NCBI RefSeq assembly: GCF_001435585.1
Contig: NZ_AZEC01000012.1
Coordinates: forward strand, 24,478 to 88,477
DNA: 64,000 nt
Reading direction: 5' to 3'
DNA from: Schleiferilactobacillus perolens DSM 12744
GTDB taxonomy: Bacteria > Bacillota > Bacilli > Lactobacillales > Lactobacillaceae
Shown: positions 41,821 to 50,073 of the stretch, piece after piece
Position numbering within the stretch: the stretch's first letter is position 1
Layout of the letters: every line of letters starts with the position of its first letter
Position numbers and translations under genes: made by a program
Notes under the pieces: model-generated
Told to the model about the DNA's origin: nothing
Databases searched by the model: none
The model's input: the letters and a program-made list of their open reading frames with translations, nothing else

Positions 41821-42703
41821 TTTAGGTTTACCCCCAATGACACCCCACCGCCCTTTGCGTGTTTTAATTTGCAGTGACGCGAAAAACGAGGCCGACGATC
41901 AGTTTGCCATCGCCCACGCATTGTTGACGCCGCGCTTTGCCATCCAGGGACTCATTGCGGGTCATTTTGGCTTATCGGGCAGTGTCGATCAGTCACTGAC
42001 TGAGATGCAGCATATCGCGGCTTTGATGAAAAGGGCCGCTCAGTTTCCCATCGTCAAAGGGGCGGAAACAGAATTAAGTACGGATGGCCGACCCAGTGCT
42101 GGCAGTCGATTGATCATTGATACCGCCCGGAGTACAGACTCACGTCCGCTCTTCGTGTTGTGTATGGGCACCTTGACCGATGTGGCCACTGCGCTGCGCC
42201 AGGCTCCAGATATCACCTCTCGCATGACCGCGATCTGGGTTGGTGGTGGTCGCTATCCCCACGGCAGCAATGAAGCCAACTTACACCGCGATCGCTTAGC
42301 CGCTAACGAAGTGTTTGCTTCCGCGGTGCCGCTGTGGCAAATTCCCAGTCAGGCGTACAAAACCATGCTGGCCCCCATTGCGGAGCTGCGTTTGCGCGTC
42401 GCCCCTGCCGGACCGCTGGGCCGGTATCTCTATACCCAATTGGTGAATTTTGCCAATGCCCATGTAACGGATAAAACTTGGATCAACAGTGAGTGCTGGG
42501 TGCTGGGCGATTCAGCTGCAGTGGGGGTCTTGCTGGACGAACAGAAGGGTAATTATGCAGCGCACACCCCACCTTTCTTCAATGCAGATTGTTCCTACGA
42601 TATGGTCAAGTGGCAAAACCGGCGGCCCATTCGCATTTATCACCAATTAAATACACGGATGATTTTGGCAGACTGTTACGCCAAACTAGCGCTACAGGCT
42701 TGA
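41813..42703 (+). CDS. Nucleoside hydrolase-like protein (IUNH fold)
   Basis: 296 residues. The N-terminal motif VLICSDAKNEADDQFAIAHAL corresponds to the DxDxxxDD calcium site of inosine-uridine nucleoside hydrolases, with SDAKNEADD here, so the first Asp pattern is changed. The segment FVLCMGTLTDVATAL is typical. Members in sugar loci are often of unknown glycosidase activity. In this locus a role on a glycan-derived sugar is likelier than on nucleosides, an inference. Translationally coupled to the GH28 gene. Confidence 0.75.
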   Translation: MSDLGLPPMTPHRPLRVLICSDAKNEADDQFAIAHALLTPRFAIQGLIAGHFGLSGSVDQSLTEMQHIAALMKRAAQFPIVKGAETELSTDGRPSAGSRLIIDTARSTDSRPLFVLCMGTLTDVATALRQAPDITSRMTAIWVGGGRYPHGSNEANLHRDRLAANEVFASAVPLWQIPSQAYKTMLAPIAELRLRVAPAGPLGRYLYTQLVNFANAHVTDKTWINSECWVLGDSAAVGVLLDEQKGNYAAHTPPFFNADCSYDMVKWQNRRPIRIYHQLNTRMILADCYAKLALQA

Positions 42704-42706
42704 TTC

Positions 42707-42761
42707 AATGCGAGTGTTTAAAAGGAGACACATTTTAAACACTCGCATTTCTTAAACACTC
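42707..42761. promoter_or_regulatory. Perfect 17-bp inverted repeat with GAGTGTTTAA half-sites upstream of the LevR-type gene
   Basis: Arms AATGCGAGTGTTTAAAA (42707-42723) and TTTTAAACACTCGCATT (42733-42749) match at every position around a 9-base loop. A third half-site TTAAACACTC follows at 42752-42761. The motif GAGTGTTTAA recurs upstream of the PTS promoter (46907 and 46937). It may be the activator's binding site, and its hairpin may also end the GH28 transcript, although the T run is weak. Confidence 0.6.
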
Positions 42762-42833
42762 TTGTTTCTAGGGACGGCCAATGGTACATTTACCATGAGA
42801 AAAGGCTTTCGCAGTACCCATAGAAATGGAGTC

Positions 42834-45464
42834 ATGGCCATGCAATCAGCAAAAGAACGTGTTTTGACTGAGTTAACGAAATTAAACCAGCAGACAACAG
42901 CAGTGGAAACACTCGCGGTGGCAGAAAAATTAGACCTCAGCCGATCGGTCACCAGTCACTATCTTTCTCAACTGTTGGCGGAAAAAAAGGTAAAAAAGCT
43001 GACCGGCCGGCCTGTTCGCTGGCAGGTGGCCAACATGCCGGCACCGGTCGCACCCCCAAGCGTACCGCTCCACGCGTTTAGTGATGTGATCGGCGCTACC
43101 GGCAGTCAACTAGACAACATTCGCAAATGTATCGCGGCCGTCAAGTATCCCCATGGCGGACTCAACATTTTACTCACCGGTCAAAGTGGGGTGGGTAAGA
43201 CGTTTTTAGCCCATAAGATTTACGAATACGCCCAGGATACCGCGGTGATTCCCGCCAAAGCGCCGTTTAAAGTATTGAACTGTGCAGATTACGCCAATAA
43301 TCCAGAGCTGTTGTCGTCTATTTTGTTTGGCTATGTCAAAGGGGCCTTCACCGGTGCGGCCAACAATAAGGAGGGACTGCTGCAGGCGGCGGACGGCGGC
43401 TATTTGTTGTTGGATGAAATCCATCGGTTATCCGGTGAAAATCAGGAGAAACTCTTTACTTTCATGGATACTAGCCACTTCCGGCCGATTGGTGAAAACC
43501 AGCGAGACAGCACAGCTCACGTGCGCATTATTTTAGCCACGACGGAAGATCCCCACGCGGTATTGTTGGACACTTTCCAGCGGCGGGTGCCGGTCAATGT
43601 CCATATCACCGCTTACGCCGATCGGCCGCTGGATGAACGGCTGGCCTATATTCGCGCACTGTTTCAAAGTGAGGCGAAGCGGTTTGCGCGGCCGCTGACG
43701 GTGACGCCGGCGGTTTTGCAGATGTTGACGCAATTACGACCGGTGGGAAACGTCGGCCGTTTGAAGAATTTGATCAAAGTGGCTTGTGCCCGGGCGTTTA
43801 CTCATCAAGAAAACGGTGTCGACACCCCTATGCAGATTGATGTCGACGATTTTGAGGGTGAACATCTTTCCTTACATACTAATGCCGAAATGTTGATCAC
43901 CACCCCGATGGTTGTCCCGGTGCATGTTCCGGCAGACCACACGCAAGACAGCGGGATGAGCGATGCTGCGACCATCACCGATTTTTTAACCGCACAACCC
44001 AAGCCTTCCGCGGCCGCCAGCCGCTTGATGATCCAACAATTGCAGGGCAAACACGCCCACGACCCGATCCGTCAGACCATTTTGCATGACGCCCACCGCC
44101 GCTTATTTACCACGATTGTGCGTCATCAATTTGGCCTGAAGAGCACCAGTGAATACGAGCCGATTTTCTTTCGCCTGTATGCGGAACATGTCCAGGTGCC
44201 GGCAGATTTGTTGCAGGGCCTGCAACAACAAGCAGCCACGAACTTTCCCCGTTCCCTCCATGTGGCTGCCCAGTTCTATGCGGCTTTACCGGCGTTGGAG
44301 ACATCCAGCCATCAATTATTAACAGCCTTGCTGGCGTGCTGTATCAGCGAATTAGTGGATGAAAAGATCCCCTTGCGCTGCCTCATGGTAGCCCACGGCA
44401 GTCATACCGCGACGAGTATTCAATCAGTGGTTAATCAGCTCTGCGGCTCCTACTTAGTGGACGCCATTGATATGCCGATTGACACGACCATTGATCGTAT
44501 CATTGCGGAATCTAAGCGGATCGTGGATTCGTTTGATACGTCCAACGGTTTCATTTTATTGGTGGATATGGGTTCGTTGAATCAATTGTATCGGAAGATC
44601 AAGAATGCGTTGAGCGGTGATGTGCTGGTCATCAACAATCTGACCACAGCCACGGCTCTGGATGTGGCGCTGAAGATTCAGAGCCGGCTGCCTTTTGAAA
44701 AAATTGCCGAACACGCCCGGACGGATTACACCATCTCGGCGCAATATTTTGAAGGCTTTGCCAAGAATCAAAACATCGTCATTTCCTGCATGTCTGGCTT
44801 GGGTATTTCTGATAAATTACGCGATATCTTCCACGAAGTGCTGGGCCACCAAATCAGCCTGCTGACCATGGACTTCAGTCATCTGCAACAAAGCGTCCGG
44901 GCCAATGACCGCAGCGAGTTTGAATCTACGTTATTAGTCATCACGACCACGAATTTACCGGACTCCTTCGCCATTCCTAACATCAACATATACGACTTGC
45001 TCGACCCCAGCGGCCAGGTGTTCCTCCACGATATTTTGAAGAAATATGTGGATCAGCGCACCTTTGATGATCTATATAACCGCATCGTCCGTTTCCTGTC
45101 CATTGAAGGGGTCACTGAACGTCTATCCTTCTTGAATCCGACGGTGATTATTCAAGAGGTGGAAACGGTGATTTATAAGTTTGAACACTACTATCACATC
45201 AAACTGGATGGTAAAATCAAACTCAACTTGTACATGCATATCTCGCTGATGGTGGAGCGCCTGATGACCGGTACCAGCGCAGACCGCAGTAACGACCGCA
45301 CGCCAACGGACCCGAAAGAACAAGAATTCTTCGATGTCGCCAAAGGCATTTGTAAACCGCTGGAGCTGAAGTATCACATCGAGATCAACGGCTACGAGCT
45401 GTCGTTGCTGTATCAGCTTTTCCAGGCAATTATCGAGGACCAGAATACACCGACCATTCAGTAA
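42834..45464 (+). CDS. LevR-type sigma-54-dependent PTS regulator
   Basis: About 876 residues. Order of domains: N-terminal winged HTH (1-65), AAA+ domain (about 85-330) with Walker A GQSGVGKT (116-123), the sigma-54 contact loop GAFTGA (170-175) and Walker B LLLDEI; then a PTS regulation domain, a mannose-type EIIA-like domain with VAHGSHTATS, an EIIB-like segment with Cys in ISCMSGLG, and a C-terminal PRD (SLMVERLM). It activates sigma-54 promoters and is tuned by PTS phosphorylation. ATG 42834 or 42840 is the start; an in-frame ATG upstream lies in the promoter region. Copy R5 forms its terminator. Confidence 0.95.
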   Translation: MAMQSAKERVLTELTKLNQQTTAVETLAVAEKLDLSRSVTSHYLSQLLAEKKVKKLTGRPVRWQVANMPAPVAPPSVPLHAFSDVIGATGSQLDNIRKCIAAVKYPHGGLNILLTGQSGVGKTFLAHKIYEYAQDTAVIPAKAPFKVLNCADYANNPELLSSILFGYVKGAFTGAANNKEGLLQAADGGYLLLDEIHRLSGENQEKLFTFMDTSHFRPIGENQRDSTAHVRIILATTEDPHAVLLDTFQRRVPVNVHITAYADRPLDERLAYIRALFQSEAKRFARPLTVTPAVLQMLTQLRPVGNVGRLKNLIKVACARAFTHQENGVDTPMQIDVDDFEGEHLSLHTNAEMLITTPMVVPVHVPADHTQDSGMSDAATITDFLTAQPKPSAAASRLMIQQLQGKHAHDPIRQTILHDAHRRLFTTIVRHQFGLKSTSEYEPIFFRLYAEHVQVPADLLQGLQQQAATNFPRSLHVAAQFYAALPALETSSHQLLTALLACCISELVDEKIPLRCLMVAHGSHTATSIQSVVNQLCGSYLVDAIDMPIDTTIDRIIAESKRIVDSFDTSNGFILLVDMGSLNQLYRKIKNALSGDVLVINNLTTATALDVALKIQSRLPFEKIAEHARTDYTISAQYFEGFAKNQNIVISCMSGLGISDKLRDIFHEVLGHQISLLTMDFSHLQQSVRANDRSEFESTLLVITTTNLPDSFAIPNINIYDLLDPSGQVFLHDILKKYVDQRTFDDLYNRIVRFLSIEGVTERLSFLNPTVIIQEVETVIYKFEHYYHIKLDGKIKLNLYMHISLMVERLMTGTSADRSNDRTPTDPKEQEFFDVAKGICKPLELKYHIEINGYELSLLYQLFQAIIEDQNTPTIQ

Positions 45465-45480
45465 TCAACAACCGCATATT

Positions 45481-45718
45481 GGCTGGAACAAAAGTCTAAA
45501 CTTCGACGTATCCAGTGCCAATGCGAAGCAATCGGAGGCTGAAATGGGCTCAGCTGTGGAAACCACACCGCGCGCGGTTTTTGCGCGCGGTGTGGTTAGG
45601 CGTGTTTGAGACCGCGCACTTTGCGGTCTCAAACCGCCGTCACAGCGTTCCAGCCCATTTCAGCCGGAGATTGCGCAGCACTTGGCACGGCCGTCGAGTA
45701 GCAACTTTTGTTCTGGCC
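45481..45718 (-). repeat. Interspersed structured element, copy R5 (minus orientation), acting as terminator
   Basis: Complete copy. Outer stem GGCTGGAACAAAAGT (45481-45495) pairs with ACTTTTGTTCTGGCC (45704-45718) using two G-U pairs and is followed by six T residues, so it forms a 238-base terminator for the LevR-type gene. Core 45515-45688: arms GGCTGAAATGGGCT / AGCCCATTTCAGCC, junction CAGCTGTG / CACAGC, hairpins of the AACCACACCGCGCGC and GGCGTGTTTGAGACC types. The 320-base gap 45465-45784 holds R5 and the next sigma-54 promoter. Confidence 0.87.
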
Positions 45719-45726
45719 TTTTTTAG

Positions 45727-45742
45727 TGGCATGGTTTTTGCT
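45727..45742 (+). promoter_or_regulatory. Sigma-54 promoter (-24/-12) of the GH88 gene
   Basis: TGGCATGGTTTTTGCT: GG (45728-45729) and GC (45740-45741) 10 bases apart, matching TGGCA-N6-TTGCT closely. The start would be near 45752, 33 bases before the GH88 ATG. It begins eight bases after R5. Confidence 0.8.
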
Positions 45743-45784
45743 TATAGCATGGTGGAGATACATCTAAGAAACGAGGTTATTAGA

Positions 45785-46900
45785 ATGGTGAAAACACCAG
45801 AGTGGGTGCAACCCCTCTTCGATCAAGTCAATACCAAGGCCAAAGCAGAGGCCCTGCGATTAGGAGAGGCCATCCCGTATATTCCTGAAAATGGGCACTA
45901 TGTCGATATGGGTAAGAAGGATGTCGTATGGTGGACCAATGGTTTTTGGGCCGGCACATTGTGGCTGCTCAACCATGCCACCGGCGACCCGTTGTATCAA
46001 CAAACCGCCCAGGCCAATGAACAAGTTCTGGATGGGGCCTTCGATAAATTTATCGGTCTGCATCACGATGTGGGTTTCATGTGGGATCTGTCGGCTGTGG
46101 CGGACTATCGGTTAACTGGAAACGAACGCTCGTTAGCGCGTGGGTTGCATGCGGCGACACTACTCGCCGGGCGGTATAACCCGCGGGGTAAATTTCTACG
46201 CTCCTGGAACCGGGATCGGGCCGGCTGGGTCATTATCGACAGTATGATGAATATTAATCTATTATACTGGGCGCGGGATGAACAAAATGATCCGCGTTTT
46301 GGTTTTATGGCGGAAGACCATGCGGACACAGTGATGAACAATATTGTACGGCCGGATGGCTCGGTGGCCCACATCGGGGTTTTCGATCCAGTCAGTGGGG
46401 AACTATTAGAAACTAAGGGTGGCCAAGGCTACGGTGAGGGTTCTTCCTGGTCCCGGGGACAGGCCTGGGCCATCTATGGTTTTGCTTTGAGCTATGCCCA
46501 CACCCATAAGGAAGCTTATCTCGATACGGCAAAGCGGGTGGCCAATTATTTCTTGGCCAATATTGCGGATACCGGTGATGTACCCCTGGTCGATTTCCGG
46601 GCACCGGCGACGCCGAAGATTGTGGACACCTCCGCGGGTCTATGTGCGGCTTGCGGATTGTTGGAACTGGCGAAACATGTCCCCGTGCTTGAACAACCGT
46701 TGTATGACGATGCTGCGGTGCGGATTATCCAGGCGGTGACCACAGACTACTTGGACCTTGATCCGGCCACGGACGGCATCGTCACTGGCGGCACCCCGGC
46801 TTACCACGATGATCAACATGAGGTGCGGATGATTTATTCTGATTTCTTCTTAGTAGAAGCGTTGGTGCGGTTACTGGGTAAAGATTTCATGATTTGGTAA
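45785..46900 (+). CDS. GH88 unsaturated glucuronyl hydrolase
   Basis: 371 residues of the alpha/alpha-barrel GH88 family, which removes the 4,5-unsaturated uronic acid left by polysaccharide lyases. Family features: WWTNGFWAGTLWLL, HHDVGFMWDLSA (catalytic Asp region), IIDSMMNINLLYWA and GEGSSWSRGQAWAIYGFA. No signal peptide; it acts on PTS-imported unsaturated disaccharides. Start ATG 45785 is eight bases after GAGG. A longer in-frame reading starts inside copy R5 but lies upstream of the sigma-54 promoter and is not real. Fits with the lyase at 50074 and kduD at 63813. Confidence 0.93.
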   Translation: MVKTPEWVQPLFDQVNTKAKAEALRLGEAIPYIPENGHYVDMGKKDVVWWTNGFWAGTLWLLNHATGDPLYQQTAQANEQVLDGAFDKFIGLHHDVGFMWDLSAVADYRLTGNERSLARGLHAATLLAGRYNPRGKFLRSWNRDRAGWVIIDSMMNINLLYWARDEQNDPRFGFMAEDHADTVMNNIVRPDGSVAHIGVFDPVSGELLETKGGQGYGEGSSWSRGQAWAIYGFALSYAHTHKEAYLDTAKRVANYFLANIADTGDVPLVDFRAPATPKIVDTSAGLCAACGLLELAKHVPVLEQPLYDDAAVRIIQAVTTDYLDLDPATDGIVTGGTPAYHDDQHEVRMIYSDFFLVEALVRLLGKDFMIW

Positions 46901-46906
46901 ACAATA

Positions 46907-46993
46907 GAGTGTTTAAACTTTTCGTCAACCATCATGGAGTGTTGAACAAATAGATGTAAGCGCTGTAGGACTGTAGTTGGCACGGTAATTGCT
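46907..46993 (+). promoter_or_regulatory. Sigma-54 promoter of the mannose-class PTS operon, with upstream boxes and cre-like site
   Basis: TTGGCACGGTAATTGCT (46977-46993) is a consensus -24/-12 element (GG and GC 10 bases apart). Upstream lie two direct repeats, GAGTGTTTAA (46907-46916) and GAGTGTTGAA (46937-46946), candidate activator sites. Between them and the promoter TGTAAGCGCT (46955-46964) resembles the first half of a CcpA cre site; its second half is poor. Confidence 0.88.
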
Positions 46994-47060
46994 TTTAGTA
47001 AAGTGTTAATCAGCAATTGTTTGTGAAGTAATCATTGAATGAACTAATGGAGGTGTCAAT

Positions 47061-47555
47061 ATGATTGCAATGATACGGGTCGACGACCGTTTGATTCACG
47101 GTCAGGTCGCGGTGCTTTGGACCAAGAACTTGCAAGTGAATCGAATCGTTGTTGCAAATGATCACATTGCGTCAAATGAAGTACAAAAGAGTGCGCTGCT
47201 CATGGCTGCACCCACAGGAGTAAAGGTGGCCATTTTACCAGTCGCTAAGGCAATTGGTTTGGTGAATGATTCTCGGGCGGCCCACTTAAAGATCTTGGTG
47301 ATCGTCAACAATGTCACTGATCTATTGCAGATTGTGGAAAAGGTGCCGACGGATCAAACCAAGGTGGACATTGCCAATGTCGGTCGGGTCAGCGGTGATT
47401 TGGAAAACAAGAAGAAGATCACCGACACCGTATACCTGACCACGGAAGAGATTGAGCAGGCCAAACAAATTGGCCAGCACAGCAAGAATTATGTGTATCA
47501 GCCGCTGCCTAATGATGCTGAAATTCCGTTTATGAGCTTGTTGAAGGAGGAGTAA
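47061..47555 (+). CDS. PTS mannose/fructose/sorbose-family IIB component
   Basis: 164 residues. The phosphorylated His13 is in MIRVDDRLIHGQVAVLW, the family signature. It takes phosphate from the IIA protein (56130) and gives it to the imported sugar. First gene of the operon IIB-IIC-IID-HAD-lyase under a consensus sigma-54 promoter. Start ATG 47061 with GGAGGTG upstream. Confidence 0.95.
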   Translation: MIAMIRVDDRLIHGQVAVLWTKNLQVNRIVVANDHIASNEVQKSALLMAAPTGVKVAILPVAKAIGLVNDSRAAHLKILVIVNNVTDLLQIVEKVPTDQTKVDIANVGRVSGDLENKKKITDTVYLTTEEIEQAKQIGQHSKNYVYQPLPNDAEIPFMSLLKEE

Positions 47556-47559
47556 AAAT

Positions 47560-48366
47560 ATGCTAGTCAATGCGTTATTGGTTGGACTGGCCCTCACGAT
47601 TCAAAAGTGGGGTGACTGGTACGGCAGTCTGGGCTTCAACCGACCAATGGTGGCCGGGACGATTGTTGGTATTTTGTTGGGCCATCCGTCTGAAGGGATT
47701 ATGATCGGAGCTGCCTTGGAGCTGGTTTATCTGGGCAGTATTTCCCTGGGCGGCGTGATGCCCCAAGATTTTGGTCTGGGTTCAATTTTTGGGACTGCCT
47801 TTGGTATTTTGCTTTCATCTAAAACTTCTGTTGCGATCGCTTTGTCCTTGCCCATTAGTATGTTGGGGACATTGGTTTATCAGTTATTCAAGATCTGGGC
47901 AACGGCTTTGGTGCCACGTTTTGAAGCCCATTTGAAGGCGCACAACATCAAAGCGTTTAACCGGTTATGGCAGATTCAGCGGGGCGTATACTTGCTCATG
48001 TGGTTCACCCTGGGCTTCGTCGGCATCATGGCCGGTACCAATGCGATTAAAGCGTTGGTGGCCGCGATTCCCCAGCCGATTATGAACGGACTTACCGTCG
48101 CTGCCGGTATGTTGCCCGCCGTCGGGATTGCGTTATTGATGATTACCTTGTGGGATAAAAAGTTGGCCCCTTGGTTCTTCCTGGGCTTTGGAATTGTCGC
48201 ATTCTTCAAAGGCACCATGATCGAAGTGGCCTTCATCGGTATCTGTATCGCTGTCTTAGTGGCCGTGGGCGATTTGGCCAACCGGCACAACAATAACAAC
48301 GCGACACCAGCCGCCACTGCATCATCATCGGATTCTAAAGTAGAGGAGGACTTCTTCAATGACTGA
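47560..48366 (+). CDS. PTS mannose-family IIC permease
   Basis: 268 residues with about seven helices. Family motifs: NRPMVAGTIVGILLGHPSEGIMIGAALEL in outline (key GHP..G, GAALEL) and GGVMPQDFGLGSIFGTAFGI. AAGGAGG stands before the ATG. It forms the sugar channel with IID. The C-terminus is a Ser/Ala-rich tail that overlaps the IID gene by 8 bases. Substrate class in this locus is probably an unsaturated uronic acid disaccharide, as in glycosaminoglycan loci. Confidence 0.94.
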   Translation: MLVNALLVGLALTIQKWGDWYGSLGFNRPMVAGTIVGILLGHPSEGIMIGAALELVYLGSISLGGVMPQDFGLGSIFGTAFGILLSSKTSVAIALSLPISMLGTLVYQLFKIWATALVPRFEAHLKAHNIKAFNRLWQIQRGVYLLMWFTLGFVGIMAGTNAIKALVAAIPQPIMNGLTVAAGMLPAVGIALLMITLWDKKLAPWFFLGFGIVAFFKGTMIEVAFIGICIAVLVAVGDLANRHNNNNATPAATASSSDSKVEEDFFND

Positions 48367-49219
48367 GCAAGTACAAAAAACAGATAGTTTCTTGACAGAC
48401 AAGTCCACTGAAAAATGGTTCTATCGGAAACTGTTCTGGCGGCAAAACTGGTTGATGTTTTGTACGTCTTATACCAAACAACAGGCCGTGACCTATTCTT
48501 GGGTATTGGAACCTTTCTTAAAGAAAATCTATGGTGAAGATTCGGACGGGTTCTATAATGCCATGCTCCGGCACCAAGACTTCTTCAATACGACGCCGAT
48601 GATGGCCCCGTTCGTCATGGGTTTAAACACCTCAATGGAACGGGAGAATCATGACAAGGGTAAATCCTTTGATGTGTCCTCCATCGCGGCAATCAAAGCG
48701 GCCTTAATGGGTCCCTTCGCCGGCTTAGGCGACTCAGTCCAACAGGGGGCATTACGGATTATCGCCACTGGGATTGCCATTGGCTTCTGCCAAAAAGGCA
48801 TGTGGCTTGGACCGCTATTATTCCTGCTGATTTACAACATTCCCAACATGTTGATTCGCTGGTACGGCGCCAAACTTGGTTACACAGTTGGTCAAGACTT
48901 TGTCGCTAAAACGATGGCCAATGGTATTTTCAAAGTCATCACCAAAGCCGTTTCTGTCTTGGGCTTAATGATGATCGGAGCGATGACAGCCCAATACGTC
49001 ACCTTCACGACGACATACCAAGCCAAAATGGCGGGGCAAATGTTTAAATTGCAGGGTGTCTTAGATCAAATTCTGCCCGGGTTGCTCCCGTTGGCGCTCG
49101 TGCTTTGCTGCTTTGCATATTTACGGAAGAAGAATCGGCCGGTGCGGGTCCTGGTAGCTATCCTAGTGTTAGCGCTAGTCCTGACGCTGCTCGGTGTCAC
49201 TGGCGGCAAAGCTGCATAA
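48359..49219 (+). CDS. PTS mannose-family IID component
   Basis: 286 residues. Typical IID sequence: KLFWRQNWLMFCTSYTKQQAV near the start, AIKAALMGPFAGLGDSVQQGALRIIATGIAIGF in the middle, and a C-terminal helix pair. It completes the IIC/IID membrane complex. A weak hairpin with T residues follows (49233-49270), probably lowering transcription of the next two genes. Confidence 0.95.
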   Translation: MTEQVQKTDSFLTDKSTEKWFYRKLFWRQNWLMFCTSYTKQQAVTYSWVLEPFLKKIYGEDSDGFYNAMLRHQDFFNTTPMMAPFVMGLNTSMERENHDKGKSFDVSSIAAIKAALMGPFAGLGDSVQQGALRIIATGIAIGFCQKGMWLGPLLFLLIYNIPNMLIRWYGAKLGYTVGQDFVAKTMANGIFKVITKAVSVLGLMMIGAMTAQYVTFTTTYQAKMAGQMFKLQGVLDQILPGLLPLALVLCCFAYLRKKNRPVRVLVAILVLALVLTLLGVTGGKAA

Positions 49220-49232
49220 CATTTTTTAACTG

Positions 49233-49270
49233 AACGGCGTGGTCGCAACAGGCTGGCGCCGTTTTGTTTT
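49233..49270 (+). terminator. Weak intra-operon terminator
   Basis: Stem AACGGCG / CGCCGTT (49233-49239, 49257-49263) with TTGTTTT after it. The large loop suggests partial termination between the PTS genes and the phosphatase-lyase genes. Confidence 0.5.
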
Positions 49271-49294
49271 GACCAGTTTTGAAAGGAATCGCAA

Positions 49295-50071
49295 ATGACG
49301 CAATTAATTCAAGCGATTTGTTCCGATTTAGACGGCACATTGTTGGATGACGATAAACAAATATCGACAGAAAATGTTGTGGCAATCCGGCGCTGGCAAC
49401 AAGCTCACCGACTCTTTGGCATCACTTCCGGTCGGCAATACGACGGTGTGATACGGGCGCTTGCTGGTCAGGTTGAACCAGACTTCGTGGTCTGTTTGAA
49501 CGGCGCCGAGGTCCACGCCATTGATGGCCGAATGTCTCGCCATCCGCTAACCAATGCCGATGCCCAACAGGTATTGCAGATATTAGGCCAATATCGCTTT
49601 GCGCGTTTGATGCTGACCATGGATGGGAAAACATATTTGATGGATCAGGAGTTGTCTATCGTGGCTGGCCGCACCATCGCCAGCGTGTTGACGGCGAATG
49701 CACCAGCGGTAGAAAAGATTGGCTTGCAAACCAGCGATCCGGTGAAACTGCAAAGAGTGCTCGCCCAGATGGCGGCACTGCCGGTTAATGCGACCTGGTC
49801 CGATCGCCAGTATGTTGAGATCAGCGGTCAGGGTGTGAGCAAATTTTCCGGTTTACGGGAAGCATTAAGCGGGCTGGTTCCCTTGGCCCGGGTGGCGGCA
49901 GTCGGAGATTACGGCAACGATATGGCAATTGTTAAGGGTGTCGGGCGCGGTTATGCAGTGGCCAATGCCGTCCCCACATTGAAAAAGGCGGCCGATGCAT
50001 TGACCACGGCCAACACTGATGCGGCCATTGCCCACATTGTGGCGGAGTTGTTACCCAAGGAGGAAAAGTAG
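49295..50071 (+). CDS. Cof-type HAD family sugar phosphatase
   Basis: 258 residues of the HAD IIB subclass. Motif I is CSDLDGTLLDDD, motif II ITSGR, motif III Lys in VSKFSGLREAL and motif IV VGDYGNDMAIV. Such enzymes dephosphorylate sugar phosphates or related small molecules; in a PTS locus it may relieve sugar-phosphate build-up or process the imported phosphorylated disaccharide so that GH88 can act. GAAAGGAATC precedes the ATG. The lyase gene follows two bases after its stop. Confidence 0.9.
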   Translation: MTQLIQAICSDLDGTLLDDDKQISTENVVAIRRWQQAHRLFGITSGRQYDGVIRALAGQVEPDFVVCLNGAEVHAIDGRMSRHPLTNADAQQVLQILGQYRFARLMLTMDGKTYLMDQELSIVAGRTIASVLTANAPAVEKIGLQTSDPVKLQRVLAQMAALPVNATWSDRQYVEISGQGVSKFSGLREALSGLVPLARVAAVGDYGNDMAIVKGVGRGYAVANAVPTLKKAADALTTANTDAAIAHIVAELLPKEEK

Positions 50072-50073
50072 TC

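Noticed and set aside
45515..45784. N-terminal extension of the GH88 gene through copy R5
   Set aside because: The extension lies upstream of the sigma-54 promoter at 45727 and inside the terminator-like element; ATG 45785 has a ribosome site and matches the family N-terminus.
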